A stretch of DNA of 36,037 nucleotides from positions 1-36,037 of the forward strand of contig CALVBH010000045.1 of assembly GCA_944325765.1 (NCBI GenBank). The letters are read 5' to 3'. This document shows positions 24,041 to 32,700 of this stretch, piece after piece; the first letter of the stretch is position 1; each line of letters begins with the position of its first letter. The notes below the pieces were generated by a model. It searched no databases. It was not told the DNA's origin and worked only from the letters and a program-made list of their open reading frames with translations. This DNA is from an uncultured Bacteroidales bacterium. GTDB taxonomy: Bacteria > Bacteroidota > Bacteroidia > Bacteroidales > UBA932. The translations under genes were made by a program, and so were the position numbers.

Positions 24041-25156
24041 TCAAACCATCTTCACCGCCTTCACCTCGCAGTCGATGGTGCCGTCCGAAAACATCACCGA
24101 AACCCGGTCCCCTGCCGACTTTCCTGAAGCCCTTTTCAGCGGGACGCCTCCGGCATCCAGCGCCAATGCGTAACCCCGTTTAAGTATGTTGCGCGGGTCC
24201 GCGCTTCTGATTCTGGTTTCCAGCATCTGGATTTCCGACTCCATAACATGGATTTTATTCACGAATGCCAGCCTCAGGCGCGAAGCGAACGACGAAAGTC
24301 TGGCATCCTCGTCGGCATAGCACCCTATCAGTTCGTCAGCCAGAGCGGTAGGCGTCTTCACATGCCTGCAGGCAACCATATCGCATACGTGGAAATCCTG
24401 GTCATGTCCGACTGCCGTAAATACGGGTATCGGGAACCTGGCTATGGCGGCAGCGAGGCCGTAATCGTCATAGCAGGCAAGATCCAGTCTGGCGCCCCCT
24501 CCCCTCATTATCAGGACAAGGTCGTAGTTTATGCCCGAATCCGCTATGGCTTCCAGAGCCGAAACTATGGATGACGGAGCCTCCGCCCCCTGCATCAGCG
24601 CCGGGTAAAGTTCAGGACAAAAGACGAATCCGTATTCATTCTCTTCCAGATGACGTATGAAATCCCTGTAACCGGCTGCATCCGCTGCGGAAATCACGGC
24701 AAGACGATATGGCAGGGCCGGTATGGCGAACTCCTTCTGAAGGTCCATCAGACCTTCCTTTTCAAGACGCTCCACAGTCTGCCTCCGGAGCTGTTCCTTC
24801 TCCCCTACGGTAAAAGCCGGGTCGATGTCATCTATCACGAGGGACAGCCCGTAAAGCTGGCTGAAGGTCACGGCCACCTGCACCAGCACATTCATCCCCT
24901 CCGCGAGGTCCGAACCCGTGACGGATTTGAAAAAAGGAGCCAAAAACCTGAATTTCGAGCTCCATATCACGGCCTGCGCCTTGGCGACGATTCCGTTTTC
25001 CGAACTTTGGGACAGTTCCATATAGCAGTGACCTGCCGGCCGGGCCTTGAGCGCACTTATTTCGGCCCTCAGCCATATCTTTCCGGGGAAAACGCCTTCC
25101 ACCCCGGCTTTAAGCCTGCTCTGAAGTTCGTAAAGCTCAATATATTTTTCGCTCAT
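24041..25156 (-). CDS. xseA: Exodeoxyribonuclease VII large subunit
   Basis: 371 residues: an N-terminal OB-fold (about 5-95, with IWLRAEISALKARPAGHCYM) and the catalytic domain (LAVISAADAAGYRDF, MRGGGARLDLACYDD, VGHDQDFHVCDMVACRHVKT). At ~370 residues it is shorter than the ~450-residue E. coli protein, mainly in the coiled-coil stalk region (about 290-330), as expected for short-stalk Bacteroidetes versions. The GHE motif reads GHD. First gene of the long minus-strand run, divergent from engB across a 213-nt gap holding opposing promoter motifs. Confidence 0.93.
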   Translation of the reverse strand: MSEKYIELYELQSRLKAGVEGVFPGKIWLRAEISALKARPAGHCYMELSQSSENGIVAKAQAVIWSSKFRFLAPFFKSVTGSDLAEGMNVLVQVAVTFSQLYGLSLVIDDIDPAFTVGEKEQLRRQTVERLEKEGLMDLQKEFAIPALPYRLAVISAADAAGYRDFIRHLEENEYGFVFCPELYPALMQGAEAPSSIVSALEAIADSGINYDLVLIMRGGGARLDLACYDDYGLAAAIARFPIPVFTAVGHDQDFHVCDMVACRHVKTPTALADELIGCYADEDARLSSFASRLRLAFVNKIHVMESEIQMLETRIRSADPRNILKRGYALALDAGGVPLKRASGKSAGDRVSVMFSDGTIDCEVKAVKMV

Positions 25157-25191
25157 AATCCAACGTTAGTCCTGTCGTCGCGTTATCTTTA

Positions 25192-25199
25192 CAAAAATA
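25192..25199 (-). promoter_or_regulatory. Candidate -7 element for xseA and the long operon
   Basis: On the minus strand TATTTTTG (25199-25192) fits TAnnTTTG and lies 35 nt before the xseA ATG at 25156. No clear -33 TTTG was found at the right spacing, so confidence is moderate. Confidence 0.35.
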
Positions 25200-25286
25200 A
25201 CAATTTTCACGAAAATTCCTCGTTGTTTTTTCCGGGTCTTCGTTTTTTTGAATATTTTCAATTTCAGGACACGCAAGCAAGAAATT

Positions 25287-25317
25287 TTTGTTATATTGGA
25301 CGGATAAATTATCTTTG
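25287..25317 (+). promoter_or_regulatory. Promoter of engB
   Basis: TTTG at 25287-25290, a 19-nt spacer and TATCTTTG at 25310-25317 match the Bacteroidetes consensus fully. The engB ATG is at 25370, giving a leader of about 45 nt. This lies in the divergent xseA/engB spacer, in which I see nothing else. Confidence 0.6.
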
Positions 25318-25369
25318 CGCCGCTTTTAAGGCGGAGGATGGGCCGTAAAAGCCGTAAAATATTATCCCG

Positions 25370-25975
25370 ATGACCATTACCGAAGCATTGTTCGCTGGAA
25401 GCAGCACGAGAATATCCGAAAGACCGAAACAGGCCTTTCCGGAGTTCGCTTTCATCGGCAGATCGAACGTCGGGAAATCCTCCCTTATAAACATGCTCTG
25501 CAACAACAGGAAACTGGCGATGACGTCGGCTACTCCGGGCAAGACCCAGTTAGTCAACCATTACCTGATAAACAGGTCATGGTACATCGTCGATCTCCCT
25601 GGATACGGCTATGCCAAAATGTCCAAGACAGGGCGGCAGAAACTCTCCCGGATCATCAGGAACTATATTAACCTTTCTCCGGACCTGGTCATGCTCTTCG
25701 TCCTCATAGATTCCAGGCATGACATAGGCCGTACCGACATGGATTTTCTGACAGAGCTGGGACAGAACCGGATTCCTTTCGCCATCATATTCACCAAGGC
25801 CGACAAAAGCGGCAGCGAAACCCTTGCCAGACAGATAGAGGCAGACAAAAGCCAGATACTGGAATATTGGGAGGAACTCCCGCCCGTATTCGTAAGTTCG
25901 GCGGCCAGCGGCGTCGGGAAAGAGGAAATACTGGACTACATAGGAACCGTACTCGAACAGCTTGATAAAGACTGA
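25370..25975 (+). CDS. engB: Ribosome-biogenesis GTPase EngB (YihA/YsxC)
   Basis: A 201-residue small GTPase needed for late assembly of the large ribosomal subunit. Nucleotide motifs in order: G1 GRSNVGKSS (about 30-38), G2 region with SATPGKTQ, G3 DLPGYGYAK (from residue 74), G4 TKAD (about 141-144) and a G5-like SSAASG. The length is typical. Another ribosome GTPase, der, lies 1.3 kb downstream on the same strand. Confidence 0.95.
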   Translation: MTITEALFAGSSTRISERPKQAFPEFAFIGRSNVGKSSLINMLCNNRKLAMTSATPGKTQLVNHYLINRSWYIVDLPGYGYAKMSKTGRQKLSRIIRNYINLSPDLVMLFVLIDSRHDIGRTDMDFLTELGQNRIPFAIIFTKADKSGSETLARQIEADKSQILEYWEELPPVFVSSAASGVGKEEILDYIGTVLEQLDKD

Positions 25976-26001
25976 ATACTTAAATAATAACACTTTCCGA
26001 T

Positions 26002-26952
26002 ATGCACAACGAACATAAAATGAAATTATTTGCGTGCAGGAGTTCCAAACCCCTTGCGGAAAAAATCGCCAAATCTCTCGGCATAGAACTCGGCCAGTCC
26101 GATGTCCTGACATTCAGCGACGGGGAATTCCAGCCGTCTTTCAACGAAAGCGTCAGAGGCGCTACGGTTTTCATCGTGCAATCGACTTTCCCTCCGGTAG
26201 AGAATCTCTTCGAGCTTCTGCTCATGATAGATGCGGCCAAAAGGGCTTCCGCACACTGCGTGGTAGCCGTGATGCCGTACTTCGGATGGGCAAGACAGGA
26301 CAGGAAGGACAAGCCGCGCGTATCCATCGGCGCAAAGCTCGTCGCCAACATACTGCATGCGGCGGGATGCGACCGCGTGATGACATGCGACCTCCATGCG
26401 GACCAGATACAGGGATTCTTCGATTTTCCGGTAGACCACGTGTATGCCAGCACCATTTTCCTCCCGTTCCTCAGGGAAAAGGCCATAGAGAATCTGGCCA
26501 TTGCGGCTCCCGACATGGGCGGGGCGAAAAGGGCCAACGCATACGCACGATACCTGCAGTGTCCGGTAATCATCTGCCACAAGTCCCGTGAACGGGCCAA
26601 TATCGTAGGCTCCATCACTGCCATCGGAGACGTTGCCGGAAAGAACGTGGTCATAGTGGACGATATGATAGATACTGCCGGTACGCTGACCAAGGCCGCC
26701 AACGTCCTCAAGGAAATGGGGGCGCTGAGTGTCCGGGCCTGCGCCACCCATGCCGTTTTCTCCGGCAATGCGTACGAGCGCATCGCGGCTTCTGCTCTCG
26801 AAGAAGTGCTCGTTACCGACACCATCCCTCTCTCGTCGAATCCTGAGAAAGACAAGAGCAAGATTACGGTGCTTTCAGTAGCCGATATGTTCGCCAGCAT
26901 CATATACAAGGTGTACAACGACGAGCCTATCAGCCCTGACTTCATCATCTGA
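26002..26952 (+). CDS. prs: Ribose-phosphate pyrophosphokinase
   Basis: Makes PRPP from ribose-5-phosphate and ATP for nucleotide, His and Trp synthesis. The 316 residues match the class I family: FSDGEFQ near the N-terminus, the ATP-binding flexible loop region YFGWARQDRKDKPR, the metal-binding DLHADQIQGFF and the PRPP loop VVIVDDMIDTAGTL. A second ATG at 26020 (MKLFACRSS) is an alternative start nearer the family norm. It lies 26 nt after engB and may be co-transcribed. Confidence 0.95.
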   Translation: MHNEHKMKLFACRSSKPLAEKIAKSLGIELGQSDVLTFSDGEFQPSFNESVRGATVFIVQSTFPPVENLFELLLMIDAAKRASAHCVVAVMPYFGWARQDRKDKPRVSIGAKLVANILHAAGCDRVMTCDLHADQIQGFFDFPVDHVYASTIFLPFLREKAIENLAIAAPDMGGAKRANAYARYLQCPVIICHKSRERANIVGSITAIGDVAGKNVVIVDDMIDTAGTLTKAANVLKEMGALSVRACATHAVFSGNAYERIAASALEEVLVTDTIPLSSNPEKDKSKITVLSVADMFASIIYKVYNDEPISPDFII

Positions 26953-27000
26953 CATTCTTTGCGCAAAGCATCATAAATTCGTCGGACCGACGTCATTATT

Positions 27001-27279
27001 ATGGAATTATTCATCGCTGCCGTCATATTCGTGGGACTTAGCATTTTCGGGCTGTGTTTCAACATAATTTTCCGGAAAAACGGCAAATTCCCGGAAACGG
27101 AAGTCAGCCGGAACAAGGAAATGCGCAAGCTCGGCATCACCTGCGCAAAGGACGAGGAGATGAAGCTCTGGGGCAGGAAAGGCTCCAGGAAGAATCTCTC
27201 CTGCGAAGATCTCGGATGCGCCGACTGTGCAGGCTGCGACATAGTTCCGAACCATAAAAAACAAAAGGTGAATCCATGA
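27001..27279 (+). CDS. Small membrane protein with a Cys-rich C-terminal motif
   Basis: 92 residues. An N-terminal membrane helix ([19 protein letters not shown], 2-20) is followed by a conserved-looking basic segment ([19 protein letters not shown]) and a cysteine cluster [13 protein letters not shown] with Cys68, Cys73, Cys76 and Cys79 (C-x4-C-x2-C-x2-C), plus Cys48. From memory, Bacteroidetes have short related membrane proteins sharing the KNGKFP...MRKxGI part. The spacing of the cysteines suggests metal or Fe-S binding, which is inference. Its stop overlaps the der start (ATGA), so translation is coupled to that GTPase. Exact function unknown. Confidence 0.8.
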   Translation: MELFIAAVIFVGLSIFGLCFNIIFRKNGKFPETEVSRNKEMRKLGITCAKDEEMKLWGRKGSRKNLSCEDLGCADCAGCDIVPNHKKQKVNP

Positions 27280-28586
27280 GTCTTGTAGCCATAGTAGGCC
27301 GCCCGAACGTAGGGAAATCCACGCTTTTCAACAGGCTTGTCGGAATGCGTCAGGCCATCGTGGATGAAACTGCCGGCGTGACCCGTGACAGACATTACGG
27401 AAAATGCGAATGGTGCGGGAGAATCTTCTCGGTAGTGGATACCGGAGGATACACGTCCCGTTCAGACGATGTTTTCGAAGAGGAAATCCGCAAGCAGGTA
27501 GTGCTGGCCATAGAAGAGGCCGACCTCATACTCTTCATGACCGAGGCGGCCACCGGAATTACCGACTACGATGAAGAGATAGCCGATTTGCTCAGGCGCT
27601 CCGGGAAACCGGTAGTCCTGGCCGTGAACAAGGTGGACAGCGGAGTCAAAATGTACGATTCCTATCAGTTCTACTCTCTCGGACTCGGCGAGGTATGGAG
27701 CATTTCCGCCGCCAACGGCGGAGGTACGGGCGACCTTCTCGATGAAATCACAAGGAAATTGCCGGAGGACAAGTCCTCCGAGGAAGATGAACATCCGGAT
27801 CTTCCACACATAGCCATTGTCGGAAGACCGAACGTAGGAAAATCGTCGCTGACGAACGCATTGCTTGGGACCGAGCGGAACATAGTGACTCCTGTCGCGG
27901 GGACGACGAGAGACTCTATCGCGACATACTACAACAAGTTCGGCCACGAATTCATGCTGGTGGACACGGCAGGCATGAGAAAGAAGACGAAGGTTCACGA
28001 GGATCTGGAATTCTATTCCGTAATGAGATCCATCAGGGCTATCGAGCATTCGGACATCTGCATACTTATGATAGACGCCCAGACAGGTATGGAAGCCCAG
28101 GACATGAGCATCTTCAACCTGATAGTGAGGAACCTGAAAGGCTGCGTCATCGTAGTGAACAAGTGGGATACGGTCGAAAAGGAGAATAATACCCTGAAAC
28201 GCTACGAAGAGGCCCTCCGGGCCAGGCTTGCCCCGTTCAACGATGTTCCGATAATTTTCACGTCCGTACTGAAGAAGCAGAGACTGCTGGACGTGCTGAA
28301 TGCTGCCGCCAGAGTATATGAAAACTATACGAAGAAAATCCCTACTTCGAAACTGAACGAAGAGATGCTACCGGTGTTCGAGGACTTCCCTCCTCCTGCC
28401 TGGAAAGGGAAGTACGTGAAAATCAAGTTCTGCACACAGCTGCCGACGAGAAATCCGAAGTTCGCGTTTTTCTGCAATCTGCCTCAGTACGTGAAAGCGC
28501 CGTACAGAAGATTCGTGGAAAACAAGCTAAGGGAGAAGTTCGATTTTACGGGCTGCCCGATGCAGGTCTTCTTCAGGCAAAAATAA
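27276..28586 (+). CDS. der: Ribosome-biogenesis GTPase Der (EngA)
   Basis: A 436-residue GTPase with two tandem G domains and a C-terminal KH-like domain, acting in 50S subunit assembly. The first P-loop is GRPNVGKST (about 7-15) with DTGGYT as switch II. The second is GRPNVGKSS (about 184-192) with DTAGMRKK and NKWD. The KH-like part (from about 350) ends with [15 protein letters not shown]. Length is standard. It is followed at once by a strong hairpin terminator. Confidence 0.96.
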   Translation: MSLVAIVGRPNVGKSTLFNRLVGMRQAIVDETAGVTRDRHYGKCEWCGRIFSVVDTGGYTSRSDDVFEEEIRKQVVLAIEEADLILFMTEAATGITDYDEEIADLLRRSGKPVVLAVNKVDSGVKMYDSYQFYSLGLGEVWSISAANGGGTGDLLDEITRKLPEDKSSEEDEHPDLPHIAIVGRPNVGKSSLTNALLGTERNIVTPVAGTTRDSIATYYNKFGHEFMLVDTAGMRKKTKVHEDLEFYSVMRSIRAIEHSDICILMIDAQTGMEAQDMSIFNLIVRNLKGCVIVVNKWDTVEKENNTLKRYEEALRARLAPFNDVPIIFTSVLKKQRLLDVLNAAARVYENYTKKIPTSKLNEEMLPVFEDFPPPAWKGKYVKIKFCTQLPTRNPKFAFFCNLPQYVKAPYRRFVENKLREKFDFTGCPMQVFFRQK

Positions 28587-28589
28587 AAT

Positions 28590-28626
28590 CAAAAGAGGGT
28601 TGGCCGATACGGCCAACCCTCTTTTG
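28590..28626 (+). terminator. Intrinsic terminator after der
   Basis: A perfect 16-bp stem: CAAAAGAGGGTTGGCC (28590-28605), loop GATAC, and GGCCAACCCTCTTTTG (28611-28626). It is very stable, with the T-run inside the right arm, and the palindrome is symmetric enough to act in both directions between the convergent der and DUF4783 genes. Confidence 0.85.
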
Positions 28627-28693
28627 AACTATAACCCTATTATTAACAACTAAACTAACCGAAACGAAGATTAGGCAAAACCCGTGCCATATT

Positions 28694-28717
28694 ATAAAAA
28701 GTTGTACAACTTTTTAT
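28694..28717 (-). terminator. 24-bp perfect palindrome at the DUF4783 stop codon
   Basis: ATAAAAAGTTGT and ACAACTTTTTAT form an uninterrupted palindrome centred at 28705/28706. It covers the stop codon of the minus-strand gene. The T-rich arm could act as a weak terminator, although the absence of a loop means some base pairs must open. A protein-binding site is also possible. Confidence 0.4.
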
Positions 28718-29121
28718 TCGACCCTGTCGATTTTCAACTGTTGTATCTCAAAAGAGCCGTTTCCTCCGTAATTGACGAAAATCGTCACCACGAACCTTTC
28801 GCCTCCGGCATTCAGGATTCCGAGCGCATATTTCATGGTCGACTTGCCGGCCTGATGCGTGATATTGAAATTGCTCGGGCTGTAGGCATTGAAAAACGAG
28901 CGCATAATCTGCCTCGCCTGGCTTCTGCTGGAGTCGTTGACCCTGGATATGATTTCTATCTCGAGATTGTCGGCGAACCACGCGGAAAGTTTGTCCGCAT
29001 CACCTGCCCTGATATATTTTGCGATAGGCGTGAATATATCGAAATCCTGGGCCGCCGCGGAAACGCCGAGGCCGGCGAACAGCACAGGAGCCAATGTCAA
29101 TATTCTAAACAGGCGGTTCAT
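28714..29121 (-). CDS. DUF4783 family exported protein
   Basis: 135 residues with a cleavable signal peptide (RILTLAPVLFAGLGVSAAAQ, predicted cut near residue 24). The mature domain begins FDIFTPIAKYIRAGDADKLS and contains ISRVNDSSRSQARQIMRSFF, matching the Bacteroidetes DUF4783 domain, an NTF2-like periplasmic fold of unknown function. It is monocistronic, divergent from rlmH across 110 nt, and has a tandem 13-14-bp repeat in its leader. Confidence 0.82.
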   Translation of the reverse strand: MNRLFRILTLAPVLFAGLGVSAAAQDFDIFTPIAKYIRAGDADKLSAWFADNLEIEIISRVNDSSRSQARQIMRSFFNAYSPSNFNITHQAGKSTMKYALGILNAGGERFVVTIFVNYGGNGSFEIQQLKIDRVE

Positions 29122-29133
29122 ATTCCGAAAATG

Positions 29134-29161
29134 TCCTCTGAAAATATCCTCTGAAAAATAT
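29134..29161. repeat. Tandem direct repeat in the DUF4783 leader
   Basis: TCCTCTGAAAATA (29134-29146) is followed directly by TCCTCTGAAAAATA (29147-29160). On the minus strand each copy carries AGAGGA, a Shine-Dalgarno-like string, and the nearer copy lies 14 nt before the start codon. Confidence 0.5.
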
Positions 29162-29173
29162 CAGCGCCCGTTA

Positions 29174-29204
29174 TTGCAAATTTCGAGCCACGTAAGTATA
29201 TTTG
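29174..29204 (+). promoter_or_regulatory. Promoter of rlmH and the histidine kinase
   Basis: TTG at 29174-29176, a 20-nt spacer and TATATTTG at 29197-29204 match the Bacteroidetes consensus. The rlmH ATG at 29232 follows 27 nt later, which also rules out the longer rlmH frame beginning at 29202. Confidence 0.6.
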
Positions 29205-29231
29205 CGTAGCTGCGAAACACGGAAAAGAACG

Positions 29232-29705
29232 ATGAAAATCAGACTGATAATGGTAGGCAAAACCGATATCCCCTGGGTGTCGGCCGGCATCGGAGTCTAT
29301 TCGGACAGACTCACCCACTATGCGAACTTTTCCATCACAGAAATTCCCGACATCAGAAACGCCTCGTCCCTGAGCCGCGATATTATAAAGAAACGGGAAG
29401 GTGAAAACATCCTGAAAAATATCCTCCCGGGAGACCGTGTCATCCTGCTCGATGAAAAGGGACGCGAATTCACTTCCATGGAATGGGCCGCCAGGCTCGA
29501 AGACAGAATCTCGCACTACGGCGGCGACCTGGTATTCGTCATCGGAGGCGCATACGGATTTTCCGAAGCCGTATATGCCCGTGCCGATGAAAAGCTCGCC
29601 CTTTCCAGAATGACTTTCTCCCACCAGATGGCAAGAGTCATTTTCGTCGAACAGCTGTACAGAGCCTTTTCCATCATGAAAGGCGAACCCTATCATCACG
29701 AATAA
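29232..29705 (+). CDS. rlmH: 23S rRNA (pseudouridine-1915-N3)-methyltransferase
   Basis: A 157-residue SPOUT methyltransferase that modifies pseudouridine 1915 in helix 69 of 23S rRNA. Family motifs are LDEKGREFTSMEWA, the knot glycines FVIGGAYGFSE and the C-terminal MTFSHQMARVIFVEQLYRAF ending GEPYHHE. I chose ATG 29232 (MKIRLIMVGK), the normal family start; ten extra residues upstream would lie inside the promoter. The large histidine kinase starts 8 nt after its stop, so both are on one transcript. Confidence 0.96.
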   Translation: MKIRLIMVGKTDIPWVSAGIGVYSDRLTHYANFSITEIPDIRNASSLSRDIIKKREGENILKNILPGDRVILLDEKGREFTSMEWAARLEDRISHYGGDLVFVIGGAYGFSEAVYARADEKLALSRMTFSHQMARVIFVEQLYRAFSIMKGEPYHHE

Positions 29706-29713
29706 GCATAACG

Positions 29714-32700
29714 ATGAAGAACTCCCTGTCACTATATCAGTTCAGTTTCAGAAAACACGGGTGGAACATTTTCCTGGCGTTGGCCATCCTGCTGTTTCTC
29801 GTGTCACTGACTTTCAGGATATCATACGACAATGCGGAAAAGACTGCCGAAACGTTCGGCGGCAGAATCGAGAAAAGGCTGAAAATCCTGGAAAGATATG
29901 CCGCACAGGCCCTCGACTCGGACCATTCGGAATGGATGGAGCTCCGCGACCTGCCAGAAGACATGGTCATATACAGATACGTGTACGACACACTTCAGTC
30001 CTGGAGCAACCAGTTTCCCATCGGGAACGATGACATCGCCACACGGATGGTCATCAAGAGACTGTCGAATCTCCGGGCCGGACTTTCATCCCCGCTTGCC
30101 GAAGTGACGGCCAGGAGAAACTATATGAACCTCGGCTCGAAATGGTACATCATGAGAAGCAAATCCGACCATCTCGGCTGCAGGATAGTGTACGGACTCG
30201 AAATCCAGAACACGCTTCTGGTGAACCGTCAGAATTCGGAATCAGGCGTAAACAGGAACCTGCGCCTGCCGAAAAAATATTCGGTAATGTCGCTCAACCA
30301 CACTGGCGGCGCTCCGGTGACCGTAGACGGGGAACCTCTGATGAAAATCATCCCGGAAACATCGAAGGACATACCTTTCCCTACCAAAGGAGTGCTCCGC
30401 TGGCTGGCCCTGCTGTGCTTCATACTGTCCGCGATACTGTATTTCGACAGGCATGCCTCGATGAAAACCTTCCCCGGCATCATCTTACTGCTCACGGTAG
30501 CGTCAGCCGCGGCATACACGTGGGGGCTGCAGATGAGGCACATGTCGACGATATTCTCTCCCGACATCTACGCCGACGGCTCCGTCCTGTTCTCGTTCGG
30601 AGCACTGCTCATATTCAACTGCTTCGTATTCTGCTACCTGCTCTGCATTTACCTGTGCCGCAAGCCGTTCTTCCGGAAGGCATTCGGAAGCGGTAAGCCG
30701 AGGGGCAGGATAATCTACACCGTCGGAATAATCCTGACATTCATCGGGACAGGAATCTACGTCCACAGCATGCTCGTGAGCCTGATAATGAACTCCAGCA
30801 TCTCGCTCATGCTGTACCAGTGGCTCAGCCTGTCCGTCTACACCGTACTGGTTTACATTTCATTCATCTCGATTCTGTTCTGCATGCTTCTCCTGCTGCA
30901 GATGCTCGCTCCTGCCGTCAGATACTATACCGGGTGGAGATACAATGTCTTCTCGATAAAATGGCTGCTCGGTTTCGCCACATTCTGCGCCCTGTACCTT
31001 ACACTTACGGCCGGAGTACTCGGTTTCCGCAAGGAACAGGACAGACTGATGGTCCTGACCTCCCGGCTGGCCGTCGACCGGAACCTGTCGCTGGAAATAC
31101 AGCTGCGTTCCATAGAAGACGCGATAGCCTCGGACCCGATGGTGGCCACATTGTCGGAACTCGAGAGGAGCGACATGATCATCCTCAACCGGCTGAACGA
31201 AAATTATCTGTACCGTATTTCCCAGGACTACTCCGTCACCGCCACCCTGTGCAGGGACAATACTGTCAGACATTCGCTCAGAAGAGAATCCGAAGCCCCA
31301 TGCCTGGACTATTTCAGCAGAAAATTCATATCAGGCAGGCCAATAGCGCCGGATTCGCGTTTCCGGTTCGTATCCGACGAACTCGGCAACTCCACCTACA
31401 TCGGTTCATTCGTATATTATTCCGCGTCTTCCGGCATTGTCCACATGTTCCTGGAAATCGAAGAAAAGCCGCATCTGGACGAAAGCGGATATATGAGCAT
31501 TCTCGGGAAACCGGACAGGCCGGGACAGGTGAACCTGCCGCAGATATACTCATACGCCAAATTCCTGTCGCACAAGCTTGTCAGTTACCGCGGGACATAT
31601 CCCTATCCCTCCATTCTGAACCGAAGTACGGTCAATGCCATAGAAAACGGGGACAAGTTCTTCCGGTCCAAAGATTACATACATTTCATAAACAGGATTT
31701 CCGACAACGAGGTCATCCTGATTTCGCGGCCGTTGAGAGGCTGGCTGACTTACCTTATCAACTTCTCGTACCTGATTCTGTTCACATACGGCATATTGTA
31801 CCTGATTTCAGGCAGATGGCACCGCAGAAGACAGACGGCATTCAGGAACTATTACCGTTCCAGAATCAATTCCGTCCTCTCCGTTTCCCTGATACTCACC
31901 CTCATCATAATGACGGTGGCAAGCATCACTTTCGTCCAGAGACGGAATCTGACCAATCTGACGAATGTGATGACAGACAAGATAAACACCATCCAGCACC
32001 TTATGGAAAGCCGGATCAAGGATGCCGAAGACTGGCACGATTTGAACTCCCCCGAAATCGTGGCCGTAATGGAAGATATCGGGAATATCACCAGGTCCGA
32101 CATCACCCTGTACACCCCGTCCGGGAAAGTGTTCAGATCCACCTCTCCGGAAGTGTTCGAGAAGATGCTTGTCGGTTCGCGAATGAGCCAGGACGCGTAT
32201 TACAGCATCAAATTCAAGAACCAGAGAATTTTCATAAACAAAGAACGTATCGGAAATTACGGATATTATTCTCTCTATGCCCCGCTGTTCAACGGCAAGG
32301 GCTCGACGGTCGCCATTCTGAATACGCCGTACAATGAGGAAAACTATGTCTTCAGACATGACGCGTTCTTCTACAGCGCGGCCATCATAAACATCTTCAT
32401 CATCCTGATGACCGTCACTATCCTTCTGAGCACCACCATAGTGAACGCCATATTCAAGCCTATCACGGAAATGGGAATCAAGATGTCATCCACGGACATC
32501 CACCGTCTGGAACATATCGGATATGACAGGGATGACGAAATTTCCATACTGGTAGACGCATATAACCGGATGGTGACGGACCTGGCCGAAAGCGCGAAAA
32601 AACTGGCCCAGGCCGAAAGGGACAAGGCCTGGAGCGAGATGGCCCGTCAGGTGGCGCATGAAATCAAGAATCCGCTGACACCCATCAAGCTCGAAATCCA

